Shown in pieces: positions 42,520-52,072 of a stretch of DNA of 64,000 bases (the first letter of the stretch is position 1; the number at the start of each line of letters is the position of its first letter). This stretch comes from CAWGUU01 sp963825765. GTDB lineage: Bacteria > Actinomycetota > Acidimicrobiia > Acidimicrobiales > AC-14. The stretch spans positions 1-64,000 of the forward strand of contig CAWGUU010000018.1 in NCBI GenBank assembly GCA_963825765.1. The letters are read 5' to 3'. The position numbers and the translations under genes were made by a program. The notes under the pieces were generated by a model. It saw only the letters and a program-made list of their open reading frames with translations. It made no database searches and was not told where the DNA came from.

Positions 42520-43773
42520 GTGGGGTCACGCCGGGCATCGTCGCAAGCCGGGTGGCGGGCTCAGGCCGGAGACCGGCGCCGGACGCCGAAACCCTTCCGC
42601 CGGCTGGCCGAGGTGCAGGTCCTTCACGCCGCGGGCGATGGCATGGTGGCCGTTGCCCTCGCCAACACCCTCTTCTTCGCCGTCCCCATCGGGGAGGCGC
42701 GCGACAAGGTCGGCCTGTACCTGGCGCTCACCATGGCGCCCTTCGCCGTGCTGTCCCCGCTCGTCGGACCCTGGCTCGACCGACGCTCGGGCACCTACAG
42801 GCTCGCGATCATCATCGGCGCGGGAGGCCGGGCCGTGCTCGCTCTCCTGCTCGCTACGCGCACCGACCGTGTCGCCCTCTACCCCTTGGCCTTCGGGCTC
42901 CTCGTCCTGTCCAGGATCCACGGCATCAGCCGCAGCGCGCTCATGCCCGACGTGCTTCCCCCGGACCGGTCGCCCATGTGGGGAAACGCCAGACTGGCGG
43001 TGCTCTCCGTAGTGGGTGGAGCTCTCGGGGCCGGGCTGGCGGCAGTGGCCAACCTGGTCAGCGGGCCCGGGCTGGCTTTGGGAGTCGCCGCCGTCGTGTT
43101 CTCCGCCGCGGTCGTGCCCGGGGCGCGCCTGCCCCACAGTCGTACCAGGGGCACGGAGCCCGCCGCCGCCGGCGACTACCGGGCCCTTCTCAGCTCGCGC
43201 CTGCTGGCCGGAGGGGTGGCGATGGGTGCGAGCAGGGCGGCGGTGGGCTTCCTCATGTTCCTCCTGGCGTTCCTGCTCCGGGCCGAGGGCGAGCAGGGCC
43301 GGGGTTTTGCCGTCGTCATCGCCGCCGCCGGCATCGGTGGCTTCGCGGGTGCGGTGCTGGGGCCCGTCCTGCGCGCCGTCATTTCGGAGACGCTGCTCCT
43401 CCAGCTCAGCCTGGGAGCGACGGTGGTGGCGGCGCTGTGGGCCGCGGGATCGTTCGACGTGCCTCGGGCGGCAGTGCTGGCGGGCGTCGTCGGACTGGCG
43501 ACAGCGAGCGGTCGACTGGCGTTCGACAGCCTTCTCCAGGGGGACGCACCTTCGACCGTCCGGGGCCGCACCTTCGCCCGCTACGAGACGATCTTCCAGC
43601 TCTGCTGGGTCGGCGGCGCCGGCCTCGCCACCGCCGTGCCGTTCCGGGCCGCCGCCGGCATGTGCAGCCTGGCGCTCATCGCGTCAGGCGGGATGGCGCT
43701 CTCCATTCTCGGGCTGATCCGACGCCGTCCGACAGGCCGACGGACCACGGGCGCGCCCGGCAGGGCGGGCTGA
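42520..43773 (+). CDS. MFS transporter
   Basis: The 417-residue protein has about twelve hydrophobic helices with an MFS layout: VGPWLDRRSGTYRLAII (loop 2-3 basic motif), a central hydrophilic loop, and a second bundle. Substrate unknown. The GTG at 42520 gives a basic 30-residue N-terminus; a start nearer the first helix is possible. It converges with nhaA, 4 bp apart. Confidence 0.82.
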   Translation: MGSRRASSQAGWRAQAGDRRRTPKPFRRLAEVQVLHAAGDGMVAVALANTLFFAVPIGEARDKVGLYLALTMAPFAVLSPLVGPWLDRRSGTYRLAIIIGAGGRAVLALLLATRTDRVALYPLAFGLLVLSRIHGISRSALMPDVLPPDRSPMWGNARLAVLSVVGGALGAGLAAVANLVSGPGLALGVAAVVFSAAVVPGARLPHSRTRGTEPAAAGDYRALLSSRLLAGGVAMGASRAAVGFLMFLLAFLLRAEGEQGRGFAVVIAAAGIGGFAGAVLGPVLRAVISETLLLQLSLGATVVAALWAAGSFDVPRAAVLAGVVGLATASGRLAFDSLLQGDAPSTVRGRTFARYETIFQLCWVGGAGLATAVPFRAAAGMCSLALIASGGMALSILGLIRRRPTGRRTTGAPGRAG

Positions 43774-43777
43774 GGGC

Positions 43778-45166
43778 TCAGCTGGCCTGGGCCGCCGCCT
43801 CAGACTTCTCCTCATGTGGCCTGGAGGCCCGCAACAGCAAGATGGCGCCGAGGATCGCCGCCATCGTGGAGGCGCCCAGCACTCCCAGCTTGGCCGCGTC
43901 CTGAATGGCACCCGGCTCGTAGGCCAGCTCCGCGATGAACAGCGAGACGGTGAAGCCGATGCCACCGATGGCGGCGATTCCCACGACCATGGGCCAGGTT
44001 GATCCCTCGGGCAGACGACCGAGACCGGTGCGGACGGCCAACCACGTGAAAACGGTGATCCCGACGAGCTTGCCGACGACGAGGCCGAGCACCACGCCTG
44101 CGGTGACCCCCAGGGTGGCGGGGGCGTCGAAGGAGTCGGCCTTGATGACGACGCCGGCGTTGGCCAGGGCGAAGACGGGCACGACCACGAAGCTGGTCCA
44201 CGGGTGCAGCCGGTGCTCGAGGCGCTCGGCGGGAGAAACCGAGGTCTGCGCCAATCGGCTCATGGCGTCGAGCTCGGCCGGGTCGGGGTCGTCGCTCAGG
44301 TCCGAGGCCCACTCCCGGGTCAGAGCGGCCGGAGTCAGCGGCTGGGCCGGAGCGAGAAGGCCGAGCGCGACCCCGGCGATGGTGGCGTGCACCCCCGACG
44401 CCTGGGTAGCGAGCCAGACGCCGACGCCCAGCACGACATAGGGCGCCATCCAAACGACGCCTGCCCGCCGCAGGACCAGCATCATCACGACGATCCCAGC
44501 CGCGGTGGCAAGGAAAACGGGCTGCACGTCCGTGGCGTAGAAGACGGCGATCACCACGATTGCGCCGATGTCGTCGACGATGGCGAAGGTCAACAGGAAC
44601 AGCTTGAGCGACGCCGGCACCCTCGACCCCAGCAGGGCGACGACGCCGACGGCGAAGGCGATGTCGGTGGCCATCGGGACGCCCCATCCCCTCGCCCCCG
44701 CTCCCCCGATGGTCACCAGGAGGAACAGGAGCGCGGGCACGGCCATGCCACCGAGGGCGGCAATGGCGGGCATGGCCGCGACCCGGGGCTGGCGGAGGTC
44801 GCCGTGCACGAGCTCGCGCTTGATCTCGAGGCCCACCACGAAGAAGAACAGGGCCATGAGCCCGTCGTTGACCCAGTGCCGGAGGTCCTCGCTGAGCACG
44901 AACCGGCCCAGCCCGACCGACAGGTCGGTGTGCCACAGCGCCTCGTAGGAAGCGCTCCATGGCGAGTTGGCCCACAGCAGCGCCACCACCGCGGCGACGA
45001 GCAGCACGATCCCACCCGCCGCCTCGGTCTCGAGGAAACGTCGCACGGGCTTCGGCACTCGGCGCCCAGGCAGGGCGGCGGCGGCGCCTGTCAGATTCGC
45101 GCGGTCCTGTCCTTCACTGTCCCTGGTGCCCACGATTGCTGCTCCCTTGGTCGCGCGACGGCCCAT
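43778..45166 (-). CDS. nhaA: Na+/H+ antiporter NhaA
   Basis: The 462-residue transporter has eleven to twelve helices with MALFFFVVGLEIKRELVHGD, the unwound helix region PMATDIAFAVGVVALLG, and FAIVDDIGAIVVIA with the tandem Asp that binds Na+ and protons. Near the end, GIAAIGGIGFTVSLFIAELA is typical. I use the ATG at 45166; longer frames upstream lack motifs. It exports Na+ in exchange for H+. Confidence 0.93.
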   Translation of the reverse strand: MGRRATKGAAIVGTRDSEGQDRANLTGAAAALPGRRVPKPVRRFLETEAAGGIVLLVAAVVALLWANSPWSASYEALWHTDLSVGLGRFVLSEDLRHWVNDGLMALFFFVVGLEIKRELVHGDLRQPRVAAMPAIAALGGMAVPALLFLLVTIGGAGARGWGVPMATDIAFAVGVVALLGSRVPASLKLFLLTFAIVDDIGAIVVIAVFYATDVQPVFLATAAGIVVMMLVLRRAGVVWMAPYVVLGVGVWLATQASGVHATIAGVALGLLAPAQPLTPAALTREWASDLSDDPDPAELDAMSRLAQTSVSPAERLEHRLHPWTSFVVVPVFALANAGVVIKADSFDAPATLGVTAGVVLGLVVGKLVGITVFTWLAVRTGLGRLPEGSTWPMVVGIAAIGGIGFTVSLFIAELAYEPGAIQDAAKLGVLGASTMAAILGAILLLRASRPHEEKSEAAAQAS

Positions 45167-45318
45167 CGCCGACCAGGCTTCCCGGCACACCCCCCACCGG
45201 AGTGGGCATGACCATCTTGACCCATCGGCGGGGCGGGACCCGACACGTCCAGTCGCACCCGCGGCGACCCTCGCCTGCCGAGGCCGCCCTCCGAAGACAG
45301 CGGTTGCTTGGACCCCCA

Positions 45319-45671
45319 TTAGGCGTCGCCACTCGCGGCCAGGTCGGGCTCATTGACTTTGGTCGCCTCGTAGGCGGCGTTGAGCGAGCTCACGACCGGG
45401 ACGACCCGGTCGAAGCCTGTGACCGACAGGAGGCGCCCGACGGCGCTACCGGAGCCGACACAGAGAGCCACCCTGCCCCTGTGATCCGAGCTTGGCGGAT
45501 ACCGAAGATGACAGCGCCCAGCCCCGCTGAGTCCATGAACGGCACTGCCCGGAAGTCGATGAGGACCGTTCCGAGCGTGGCGGCGATACGCAGACGCTCT
45601 CGGAGCTCACTCGCGTTCGACAAATCGACCTCTCCATGCACCTGGACTGTGACGCCACCGCGGCCGGCCAT
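45319..45671 (-). pseudogene. STAS-domain protein with frameshift
   Basis: From ATG 45671 the frame gives VTVQVHGEVDLSNASELRER, VLIDFRAVPFMDSAGLGAVI with DSAG, and IRQARITG. Near 45470 the reading must shift by one base to continue as CVGSGSAVGRLLSVTGFDRV to the TAA at 45319-45321. The break is in a G/C run (GCAGGGTGG), so it could be an error or a real lesion. Without correction the C-terminal helix is lost. Confidence 0.7.
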
Positions 45672-46076
45672 GGTGTGTTCCTCGAGTTTGCAGCGACATC
45701 GACGACTCCTTCTGGTCGGCCGCGGATGCGCCCGGTGGCGACATCGACATCGCCGGAGACGGACGCCCAGGCGCCGCCTCGTAGCGCCGTCGGCCAACTG
45801 GCGATGGGGCTTTCCGTTCGCGTGGCCCGTTGTCTTTGATTGGCGGCCTCGCAGGCATCCTGCGGTTCCGACCTGACGATCCTGCTTCGGCCACCTTGCG
45901 ATCCCGTGACATTCGATAGATCACGTCATTGACCAGGCTCTCCCGTGGGAAGCTCGGGCAGAGGCCGACGATTCGTTTCGCGACTCTCACGTACCCGACG
46001 AGCGGGAGTCCGTCCCGGAGAGCGTTGGTGCGACCCCCGGTATCCCAAGGGTCGTGCCGGGGCCAGGAATCGTGGC
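45672..46076. other. Gene-poor spacer
   Basis: No supported gene lies in these 405 bp. A minus-strand frame near 46020-45880 reads LPLVGYVRVAKRIVGL then SLVNDVIYRM, faintly like a sigma-factor region, but it is broken and lacks a start. The upstream DNA should hold the promoter of the L,D-transpeptidase gene. Confidence 0.4.
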
Positions 46077-47033
46077 ATGTCCCGGGGGACAGGAAGGTCG
46101 GTCGAGCTGTTGGCTAGTCGTTGCCGTAGCAAGTGGGTTGGCATCGCCGTGGTGAGCCTGTTGGCCGCCTGTGGCGACGCAGCCATGACCGGGGCCCCGG
46201 TTGACATCCCTCTCAGTTCCACGACGACGACCCCGCCCACGACGACCCCGCCCACGACGACCCCGCCCACGACGACCCCGCCCACGACGACCCCGCCCAC
46301 GACGACCCCGCCCACGACGACCCCGCCCACGACGACCCCGCCCACGACGACCCCGCCCACGACGACCCCGCCCACGACGACCCCGCCCACGACGATGCCA
46401 CCACCCGTTCTCGGGTCAGGTGATGAGGGTCCGTCAGTGCTCGAGCTACAAGAGCGACTCGAGTCCCTCCGGTACTGGATCGGACCGGTCGATGGCGGCT
46501 TCGGTGCCCTCACCGAACAGGCGGTGTACGCCTTCCAGAAGGCGAACGGCATCGGGATCGACGGTCGCGTCGGCCCCGAGACCCGCGCCTCGCTGGCTGA
46601 TCCCGTTCCCCCGAAGTCTCGAAGCGAACAGAGCCACGTGGTTGAGATCGACAAGGAGCGCCAGCTGCTCCTCGCCGTCGCCGACGGGGAGGTTCAGTGG
46701 GTCTTCAACACGTCGACCGGCACGGAGCTGCCCTACGACCATCCGGACGGCTACACCGCGTTGGCCGACACTCCGCCCGGCACCCATACCGTCTTCTACG
46801 AGGTCGACGGCTGGCAGGAGGGTGAGCTGGGGCCCTTGTACCGCCCCAAGTACTTCCACAAGGACGGGATCGCGGTGCATGGCTATGGCGACGTCCCTCC
46901 GTACCCGGCCTCCCATGGTTGCGCTCGCGTCTCGTTCGAGGCGATCGACTACATCTGGGCGCAGGGCCTGATGCCAATGGGCGGGACGGTGCTGGTCTAT
47001 GGCGAATCACCGACGCCGGGACCGGTGGTCTGA
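46077..47033 (+). CDS. L,D-transpeptidase lipoprotein with peptidoglycan-binding domain
   Basis: The 318-residue protein has lipobox VSLLAACGD, an eleven-unit TTTPP linker, a PG_binding_1 domain (PSVLELQERLESLRYWIGPV, then FGALTEQAVYAFQKANGI), and a YkuD catalytic domain with HGYGDVPPYPASHGCARVSF. It forms 3-3 cross-links or attaches protein to peptidoglycan in the cell envelope. The long Thr/Pro linker probably spans the wall. The ATG at 46077 gives the best signal peptide. Confidence 0.92.
   Translation: MSRGTGRSVELLASRCRSKWVGIAVVSLLAACGDAAMTGAPVDIPLSSTTTTPPTTTPPTTTPPTTTPPTTTPPTTTPPTTTPPTTTPPTTTPPTTTPPTTTPPTTMPPPVLGSGDEGPSVLELQERLESLRYWIGPVDGGFGALTEQAVYAFQKANGIGIDGRVGPETRASLADPVPPKSRSEQSHVVEIDKERQLLLAVADGEVQWVFNTSTGTELPYDHPDGYTALADTPPGTHTVFYEVDGWQEGELGPLYRPKYFHKDGIAVHGYGDVPPYPASHGCARVSFEAIDYIWAQGLMPMGGTVLVYGESPTPGPVV
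46231..46395 (+). repeat. 15-bp minisatellite (11 units) coding for TTTPP linker
   Basis: The unit CCCCGCCCACGACGA repeats eleven times without a mismatch. It is in frame, five codons per unit. Perfect identity implies recent expansion, so copy number is expected to vary. Confidence 0.95.
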
Positions 47034-47211
47034 GCAGAGAGCGAGTCCCTCGCGCCTCGGATCTCAGCTTCGACCACTGGACGGCCACGAGTCGTGGCGC
47101 CCCTGGGATCCGAGCCTCCAGGGTTGTCATCGCGCCGCCGGCGTCGGGCGCCGACCGACCGCCTCGAGGCGGATGGCGGACTAGGTTTGGGTTGGTGGTC
47201 TACGGCCTCCG

Positions 47212-47739
47212 ATGACCAGCCTTTACCTCTTCGCCGCCGCCGCGGGAATCCCCTTGGTTCTCTGGTTCATGTTTTCGGGAGGCGAGGATGGCGGCGGCGC
47301 GGACAGCGGCCTCGCCGGTGTCATGTTCCGCCGCCTGCCACTGAGCACCTTGGCCATCGTGGCCGCCACGTTCGGAGTGTGCGGCCTTGTGCTCACCGCA
47401 GCAGGAACCGGCGGTGGACGTACCTTGATCTCGGCCGTGCTCGTCGGGCTGGTGGCAGGTCTTCTGAACGGCGCGCTTTTCTCCTATCTCCGCCGGTCGG
47501 AGTCGACCACCGAGGTGGTCGACGAACAGCTCGCGGGCAAGATTGGCCGGGTCGTGGTCCCGGTCGCGGGGGACCGGCGCGGCCGCATCGCGGTGAGCGT
47601 GGGAGGACAGCAGATCCACCTGTCGGCCCACGCCGTTCCTGAGGCGCCGGCCGACCTTGCTGTGGGCTCGGCCGTCCTGGTCGTGGAGGTTCACAACGGC
47701 ATTGCAATCGTCACCGCCCTGGACCCGGAGCTGAGCTGA
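47212..47739 (+). CDS. NfeD-like membrane protein
   Basis: The 175-residue protein has two to three helices (residues 1-95) and a C-terminal OB-fold-like segment: QLAGKIGRVVVPVAGDRRGR, ISVGGQQIHLSA (approximate), SAVLVVEVHNGIAIV. This fits NfeD partners of flotillins. The flotillin gene follows 31 bp downstream. The pair organises membrane microdomains. Confidence 0.78.
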   Translation: MTSLYLFAAAAGIPLVLWFMFSGGEDGGGADSGLAGVMFRRLPLSTLAIVAATFGVCGLVLTAAGTGGGRTLISAVLVGLVAGLLNGALFSYLRRSESTTEVVDEQLAGKIGRVVVPVAGDRRGRIAVSVGGQQIHLSAHAVPEAPADLAVGSAVLVVEVHNGIAIVTALDPELS

Positions 47740-47770
47740 CGGCAGTCCACCTCAACGAAGGAGCCAACTC

Positions 47771-49030
47771 ATGACCGCCCTCATCCTCGGCGCGGTGCTC
47801 GCCGTCGTCGTCTTGGTGATCCTCACCACGATCCGCAGCCTGATCATCATCTGCCCCCCGAACCGGGTGGCGGTCATCTCCGGCCGCTCCCGCCAGCTGA
47901 GCGACGGTCGTACCGTCGGCTACCGGGCCATTCGCGGCGGACGGACGCTGCGGGTCCCGCTACTGGAACGGGTGTCGTGGATGGAGCTCAACACCATCCC
48001 CATCGAGGTATCGGTCATGAACGCCTACTCGAAGGGCGCCATCCCCTTGCACGTCCAGGGCATCGCCAACGTCAAGGTCTCGAGCGTCGAAGGGTTGCTC
48101 CAGAACTCCGTGGAGCGGTTCCTCGAGGTTCCCCAGAGCGAGATCGCGGCCATCGCCAAGGAGACGCTCGAAGCCAACCTGCGAGGAGTGCTCGCCACCC
48201 TCACTCCCGAGGAGGTCAACGAGGACCGGCTCAAGTTCGCCCAGACCCTCATCGAGGAGGCCGACGACGACATAAAGACTCTCGGTCTGGAGCTCGATGT
48301 CCTCAAGATCCAGAACGTCACCGACGAGGTGGGCTACCTCGACTCCGTGGGTCGTCGTCAGACGGCGGAAGTCCTGAAGGAAGCCCGGGTGGCCGAGGCC
48401 CAGTTCAAGGCCGAGGCCGAGGAGTCCGAGTCTCTGTCCCGCCAGCGAGCAGAGATCGCCACCGCCCAGGCCGACCTCAAGATCGTCGAGCAGCAGAACG
48501 CCCTCCGGGTCCGCCAGGCCGAGCTGGAGGCCATCGCCGGAGCGGCTGAGGCCGAGGCCAAGGTCGCCGGGGAGAAGGCCAGGGTGATCGCTGAGCAGGC
48601 CTTGGAGGCCGAGCGGGTGAAGCTGGAGACACGCCGGCTGGAGGCGTACGTGATCGCGCCGGCCCGGGCCGACCTCGAGGCCAAGGAACTGGCGGCCAAG
48701 GCCGACGCGGCCAAGATCATCGAGGACGGCAACGCCCAGATCGAGGTCTTCCGTCGACTGGTCGAGCAGTACAAGGCGGCGGGCGCCGACGCCCAGCGCG
48801 TCTTCGTCCTGCGGATGCTCCCCGACATCATCGACAGCATTGTCTCCACGGTGGCTGCAGTCGACATCGACAAGGTTTCCATCATTGACAGTGGGGGCCA
48901 GGGCACGGGGATCCCGGGCTTCATGGGCCAACTGCCGGCGGCGGTGATCGGGTTCGTCGAGCAGCTCGAGAACGCCACCGGCGTGGATCTGCTGAAGGCA
49001 TTGCGGCCGGAAGGCTCCCCTGCGCAGTAG
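47771..49030 (+). CDS. Flotillin-like SPFH/band-7 protein
   Basis: The 419-residue protein has an N-terminal membrane helix (ALILGAVLAVVVLVILTTIR), an SPFH domain with CPPNRVAVISGR and WMELNTIPIEVSV, then a long Ala/Glu coiled coil with EAEAKVAGEKARVIAEQALE. The Glu-Ala repeats and the NfeD neighbour identify the flotillin class. It scaffolds membrane microdomains. The ATG follows AAGGAG. Confidence 0.9.
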   Translation: MTALILGAVLAVVVLVILTTIRSLIIICPPNRVAVISGRSRQLSDGRTVGYRAIRGGRTLRVPLLERVSWMELNTIPIEVSVMNAYSKGAIPLHVQGIANVKVSSVEGLLQNSVERFLEVPQSEIAAIAKETLEANLRGVLATLTPEEVNEDRLKFAQTLIEEADDDIKTLGLELDVLKIQNVTDEVGYLDSVGRRQTAEVLKEARVAEAQFKAEAEESESLSRQRAEIATAQADLKIVEQQNALRVRQAELEAIAGAAEAEAKVAGEKARVIAEQALEAERVKLETRRLEAYVIAPARADLEAKELAAKADAAKIIEDGNAQIEVFRRLVEQYKAAGADAQRVFVLRMLPDIIDSIVSTVAAVDIDKVSIIDSGGQGTGIPGFMGQLPAAVIGFVEQLENATGVDLLKALRPEGSPAQ

Positions 49031-49040
49031 CAGCGGCCGT

Positions 49041-50120
49041 ATGAATACGTCGACCGGCGACACCGGCAACGGTCGCTGGATCGCGGCAGGCACGACGATC
49101 GTGGCCGCGACCATCGACCTCATCTACGGCGTGGAGGCGTCGCTGATCGTGCCCCTGGTCTTCGGACCATTCGTCGCGTCCGCACTGGCTTCGGTCCGAG
49201 ATACCGCGACCGTGGCCGTGGTGGCGACGTTGTTCGGCGTCCTCCTGGGCTGGACGGACCAGACCATCGGCACCTCCCCCCACGCCGTCCGCGTCGCTTC
49301 GGTGGCGATCGGGGGGACGCTCGCCGTCTGGCTCGCATCCACGCGCACCGCTCGCGAGCAGAAGCTGCAGGCCATGACCCGTGTGGCTCACGTGGCCCAA
49401 CAGGCGATCCTCCGCCCCCTCCCCGACGAGATCCGGTGCATCCGGCTCGCAGCCCGGTACGTGTCTGCATCGGCAGAGGCGCAGATAGGCGGCGACTTCT
49501 ACGAGGCGCTGGACACGCCGTGGGGCGTCCGGATCGTCGTCGGCGATGTCCGCGGGAAGGGACTCGACGCAGTGCGCCTGGCGGCGGTGCTCCTGGGCGA
49601 GTTCCGCAGTCGCGCCTTCTCGGAGCCGGACCTGACCGCGGTCGTCAAGGCCGTCGATGACGCGGGCGGTCGTGCGGTCGACCAGGCCGGCGAGGACTTT
49701 GCGACCGCGGTGTTCGTTCAACTCGACGGAGCACAGGCCACGATCGTCCGTTGCGGGCAGCCGCTCCCCTTTCTGGCGCAGAGTCAGGAGGTCCATCCGA
49801 TCGAGACCTACACGTCGCTGCCGCTCTGCCTCGGCACGGATGCCGTAGCCGACGAGGTCAGCCTGGGACCGGGGTCACGGATGCTGCTCTACAGCGACGG
49901 TGCGATCGAGGGGCGCGACGAGAGAGGCGACTACTTCGACCTTCAGTCGAGCTACCAGCGACATGTGGGCACCCCCGAACCCGGAACGGTGCTCGAGCTG
50001 ATCCTCGACGACCTGGACCGCCACTGCGACGGGGGGATCACCGACGACGTCGTTCTGGTGATCGCCGAGCAGCCTGGCTGGGCAAGGAGCTCGACTGGGT
50101 GTTCATGGCCGCCCTGCTGA
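49041..50120 (+). CDS. PP2C/SpoIIE-type membrane phosphatase
   Basis: The 359-residue protein has four helices, a short linker, then a SpoIIE-like PP2C domain: QIGGDFYEALDTPWGVRI (metal Asp), VGDVRGKGLDAVRLAA (second Asp), MLLYSDGAIEGRDERG, and GGITDDVVLVIAE. It probably dephosphorylates STAS antagonists such as those at 42093. The last 12 residues run into unrelated sequence where a secF fragment begins, so the natural C-terminus may be replaced; the catalytic core looks intact. Confidence 0.86.
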   Translation: MNTSTGDTGNGRWIAAGTTIVAATIDLIYGVEASLIVPLVFGPFVASALASVRDTATVAVVATLFGVLLGWTDQTIGTSPHAVRVASVAIGGTLAVWLASTRTAREQKLQAMTRVAHVAQQAILRPLPDEIRCIRLAARYVSASAEAQIGGDFYEALDTPWGVRIVVGDVRGKGLDAVRLAAVLLGEFRSRAFSEPDLTAVVKAVDDAGGRAVDQAGEDFATAVFVQLDGAQATIVRCGQPLPFLAQSQEVHPIETYTSLPLCLGTDAVADEVSLGPGSRMLLYSDGAIEGRDERGDYFDLQSSYQRHVGTPEPGTVLELILDDLDRHCDGGITDDVVLVIAEQPGWARSSTGCSWPPC

Positions 50121-50659
50121 CCGTCATCGGCTACTCGATCAACGACTCGGTGGTCGTGTTCGACCGTATCCGGGAACTGCGCCGGGACCGGCAGCGGGAG
50201 CCGCTGCGGGAGGTGGCCAACGACGCCTGCCTGCAGACGGTTCCCCGCACCATCAACACCGGCCTCGGAGCCCTGTTCATCCTGGTCGCCCTCTACCTGC
50301 TCGGGGGCGAGACGCTCCGAGACTTCGCCCTGGCGCTACTCATCGGCATCGTCGTGGGGACGTACTCCTCGGTGTTCACGGCCACGCCCCTCGCCCTGCG
50401 CTTCGAGGCCCTCGCCAACAGGTCGGATACCCCCTCGTCGCCACTTCGCCCGCAGCCGGCCAACGGGGTGCTCGCTCCCAAAGCGCCCACCAGGACCCCC
50501 ACGGCGACTGTGGCGCCCGGCCCATCCGCCACCTCTCAATCGAATGCGGCCGAGGCGAAGCAGTTGCCGGCGCCCCCGGCGCGACCGAAGCGACCGACGC
50601 ATGCGACCACCCAGCCTCGGCCCCGCAAGAAGCGCCGAAAGCAATCCAGGAGGAGATGA
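50078..50659 (+). pseudogene. secF: secF 3' fragment
   Basis: KELDWVFMAALLTVIGYSIN continues DSVVVFDRIREL, then VPRTINTGLGALFILVALYL and FALALLIGIVVGTYSSVFTA: the last helices of SecF, followed by a Pro/Lys-rich tail. The first two thirds of SecF (including the periplasmic domain) are absent, and secD is not here. It is joined in another frame to the end of the PP2C gene. An ATG at 50105 could still yield a short membrane peptide. Confidence 0.85.
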
Positions 50660-50728
50660 CGAACGATGGACCATGACATGACGACGAGGGGGCGTCTCTC
50701 TGGCGGGCTGAATCGCGACCAGCGCTGA

Positions 50729-51199
50729 TCAGCCTGGCGTGGCCTGATCGTCGACGCCGGCGTCCCGAGAGAGCGACCTTCTCCGACCGACTGCTGCGGC
50801 CGCGACGATCAGCACGAGCACGGCTGCTGCGATCCGACCGGGGCCGACCTGGTCCAGCCACGTCGAAACTTGGCCCGACCACCGGGTGACTATGGCCACC
50901 GGCCCGGCGTCGGCGTCGTCGTCGGTGGCGAGGCGGATCTCATACACCGCGTACCACGTGACGTAGGCGCCGGCGACGGCCAGGACCAGGCCACCGAGGC
51001 GGGCCGGCACCGGCCCAGCCCCTCGCAGGGCGGCGCCCACGGGGCGGCGGGCGAGGGCGATGGCCACGGCTAGCCCGGTCAGCACCGTGCCCATCCAACC
51101 GCGGCCGCGCTCAGCAGTCGGCGGGAGGAATCCGCGGGTGTCATGGCCTGCCAGCGTCGCACGCAACGGGGCCGCGATGCTGTCGCCCTGCGATGACAC
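50729..51199 (-). pseudogene. ccdA: Second ccdA, 3' fragment
   Basis: From about 51094 the protein reads VLTGLAVAIALARRPV, LAVAGAYVTWYAVYEIRLA, then IVTRWSGQVSTWLDQV, which parallels the C-terminal third of CcdA at 35703 (LLAIAGAYVAYYGYYDIRLA, then RWSGSVTRWVDGLG). The redox Cys helices are missing. Residues before position 36 are unrelated. It faces the secF fragment, 69 bp apart, so both are 3' ends of once-convergent genes. Confidence 0.8.
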
Positions 51200-51229
51200 C
51201 CGGCCGACCGGCCGGAGCAGCTCTTACGC

Positions 51230-52072
51230 TCAGCGGATGCCAAGGCGGGCGTCGTCGCCCGGTGGGCGCCCCTGGACGAGGCGCAGCAATGCCTCGGCGG
51301 GAATCCGAAGGGGATCGGTCGTGCGGGTGACGAGCAGGTCGGTGTCGAGCACGCCGCCGGTCACGGTGGGGCCGAACGGGCTCCAGAAGGCGCCGTCGGC
51401 GGTGATCGTGAGCTCGGCCGGCAGGTCCCCCGTCTCGACTTCCACGCCGGCTCCCCGGACGCGGGCCCGCCCCCGGCGCACGACCGGGCGGACCACATGG
51501 TCCTCGTCGGCGACACCCAGGGAGCGGTGCAGCTCGCACAGCCGGGCGGCGGCATCGGGGTCGGCGGGGCCCTCGAGGGTCGTCGCCACCCTCACCCGCA
51601 GGCCCATGTCCACCAGGCGGGGAATGGCCTCCACCACCTTGTCGAAGTTGTCGGGGCCCCGGGCCGCGTCGTTGACGTCGGGCCGGTCGCTGTCCAAGGA
51701 CACCTGGATCCGGACGGGCAGGCCGCCCAGTGGGCGCAGGGCGGCCAGCCGGGCCGGGTTGAACAGGGTGCCGTTGGTGAGCACGACGGTGGGCAGCACC
51801 GTCGCCACACTGGCCAGCACGGCCGGCAGCTCGGGGCTCAGGAAGGGCTCGCCGCCGGTGATGCCGACCTCCGTGAAGCCCAGCGCCGCCGCCTGGCGCG
51901 TCAGGTCGACGATGCGGGAGCCGGCCAGGGCCCGCCGGGGGACCCCGGGGGCCGACTCGGTCAGGCAGTAGGTGCAGGCCAGGTTGCAGGAGTACGTCGA
52001 GTAGAACCACACCCGGCCGGGCAGGCGGCCGTCGGCCACCGCGGTGGCGACGTCGTGTCCACTTCCGCTCAC
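51230..52072 (-). CDS. Radical SAM protein
   Basis: The 280-residue protein has the cluster motif CNLACTYC (Cys29, Cys33, Cys36), the GGE motif in VGITGGEPFLSPEL and VSLDSDRPDVND. No C-terminal SPASM Cys set is visible, so only one cluster is supported. The GTG at 52072 overlaps the stop of the AhpD-like gene (GTGA). The pair may modify a peptide or cofactor; no precursor gene is seen next to it. Confidence 0.85.
   Translation of the reverse strand: MSGSGHDVATAVADGRLPGRVWFYSTYSCNLACTYCLTESAPGVPRRALAGSRIVDLTRQAAALGFTEVGITGGEPFLSPELPAVLASVATVLPTVVLTNGTLFNPARLAALRPLGGLPVRIQVSLDSDRPDVNDAARGPDNFDKVVEAIPRLVDMGLRVRVATTLEGPADPDAAARLCELHRSLGVADEDHVVRPVVRRGRARVRGAGVEVETGDLPAELTITADGAFWSPFGPTVTGGVLDTDLLVTRTTDPLRIPAEALLRLVQGRPPGDDARLGIR

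Noticed and set aside
45607..45990. Minus-strand frame with sigma-factor-like stretch
   Set aside because: Similarity is short and it overlaps the STAS gene in another frame; not enough to call a gene.
46231..46395. CRISPR array
   Set aside because: The repeats are contiguous 15-bp units with no spacers and code a protein linker.
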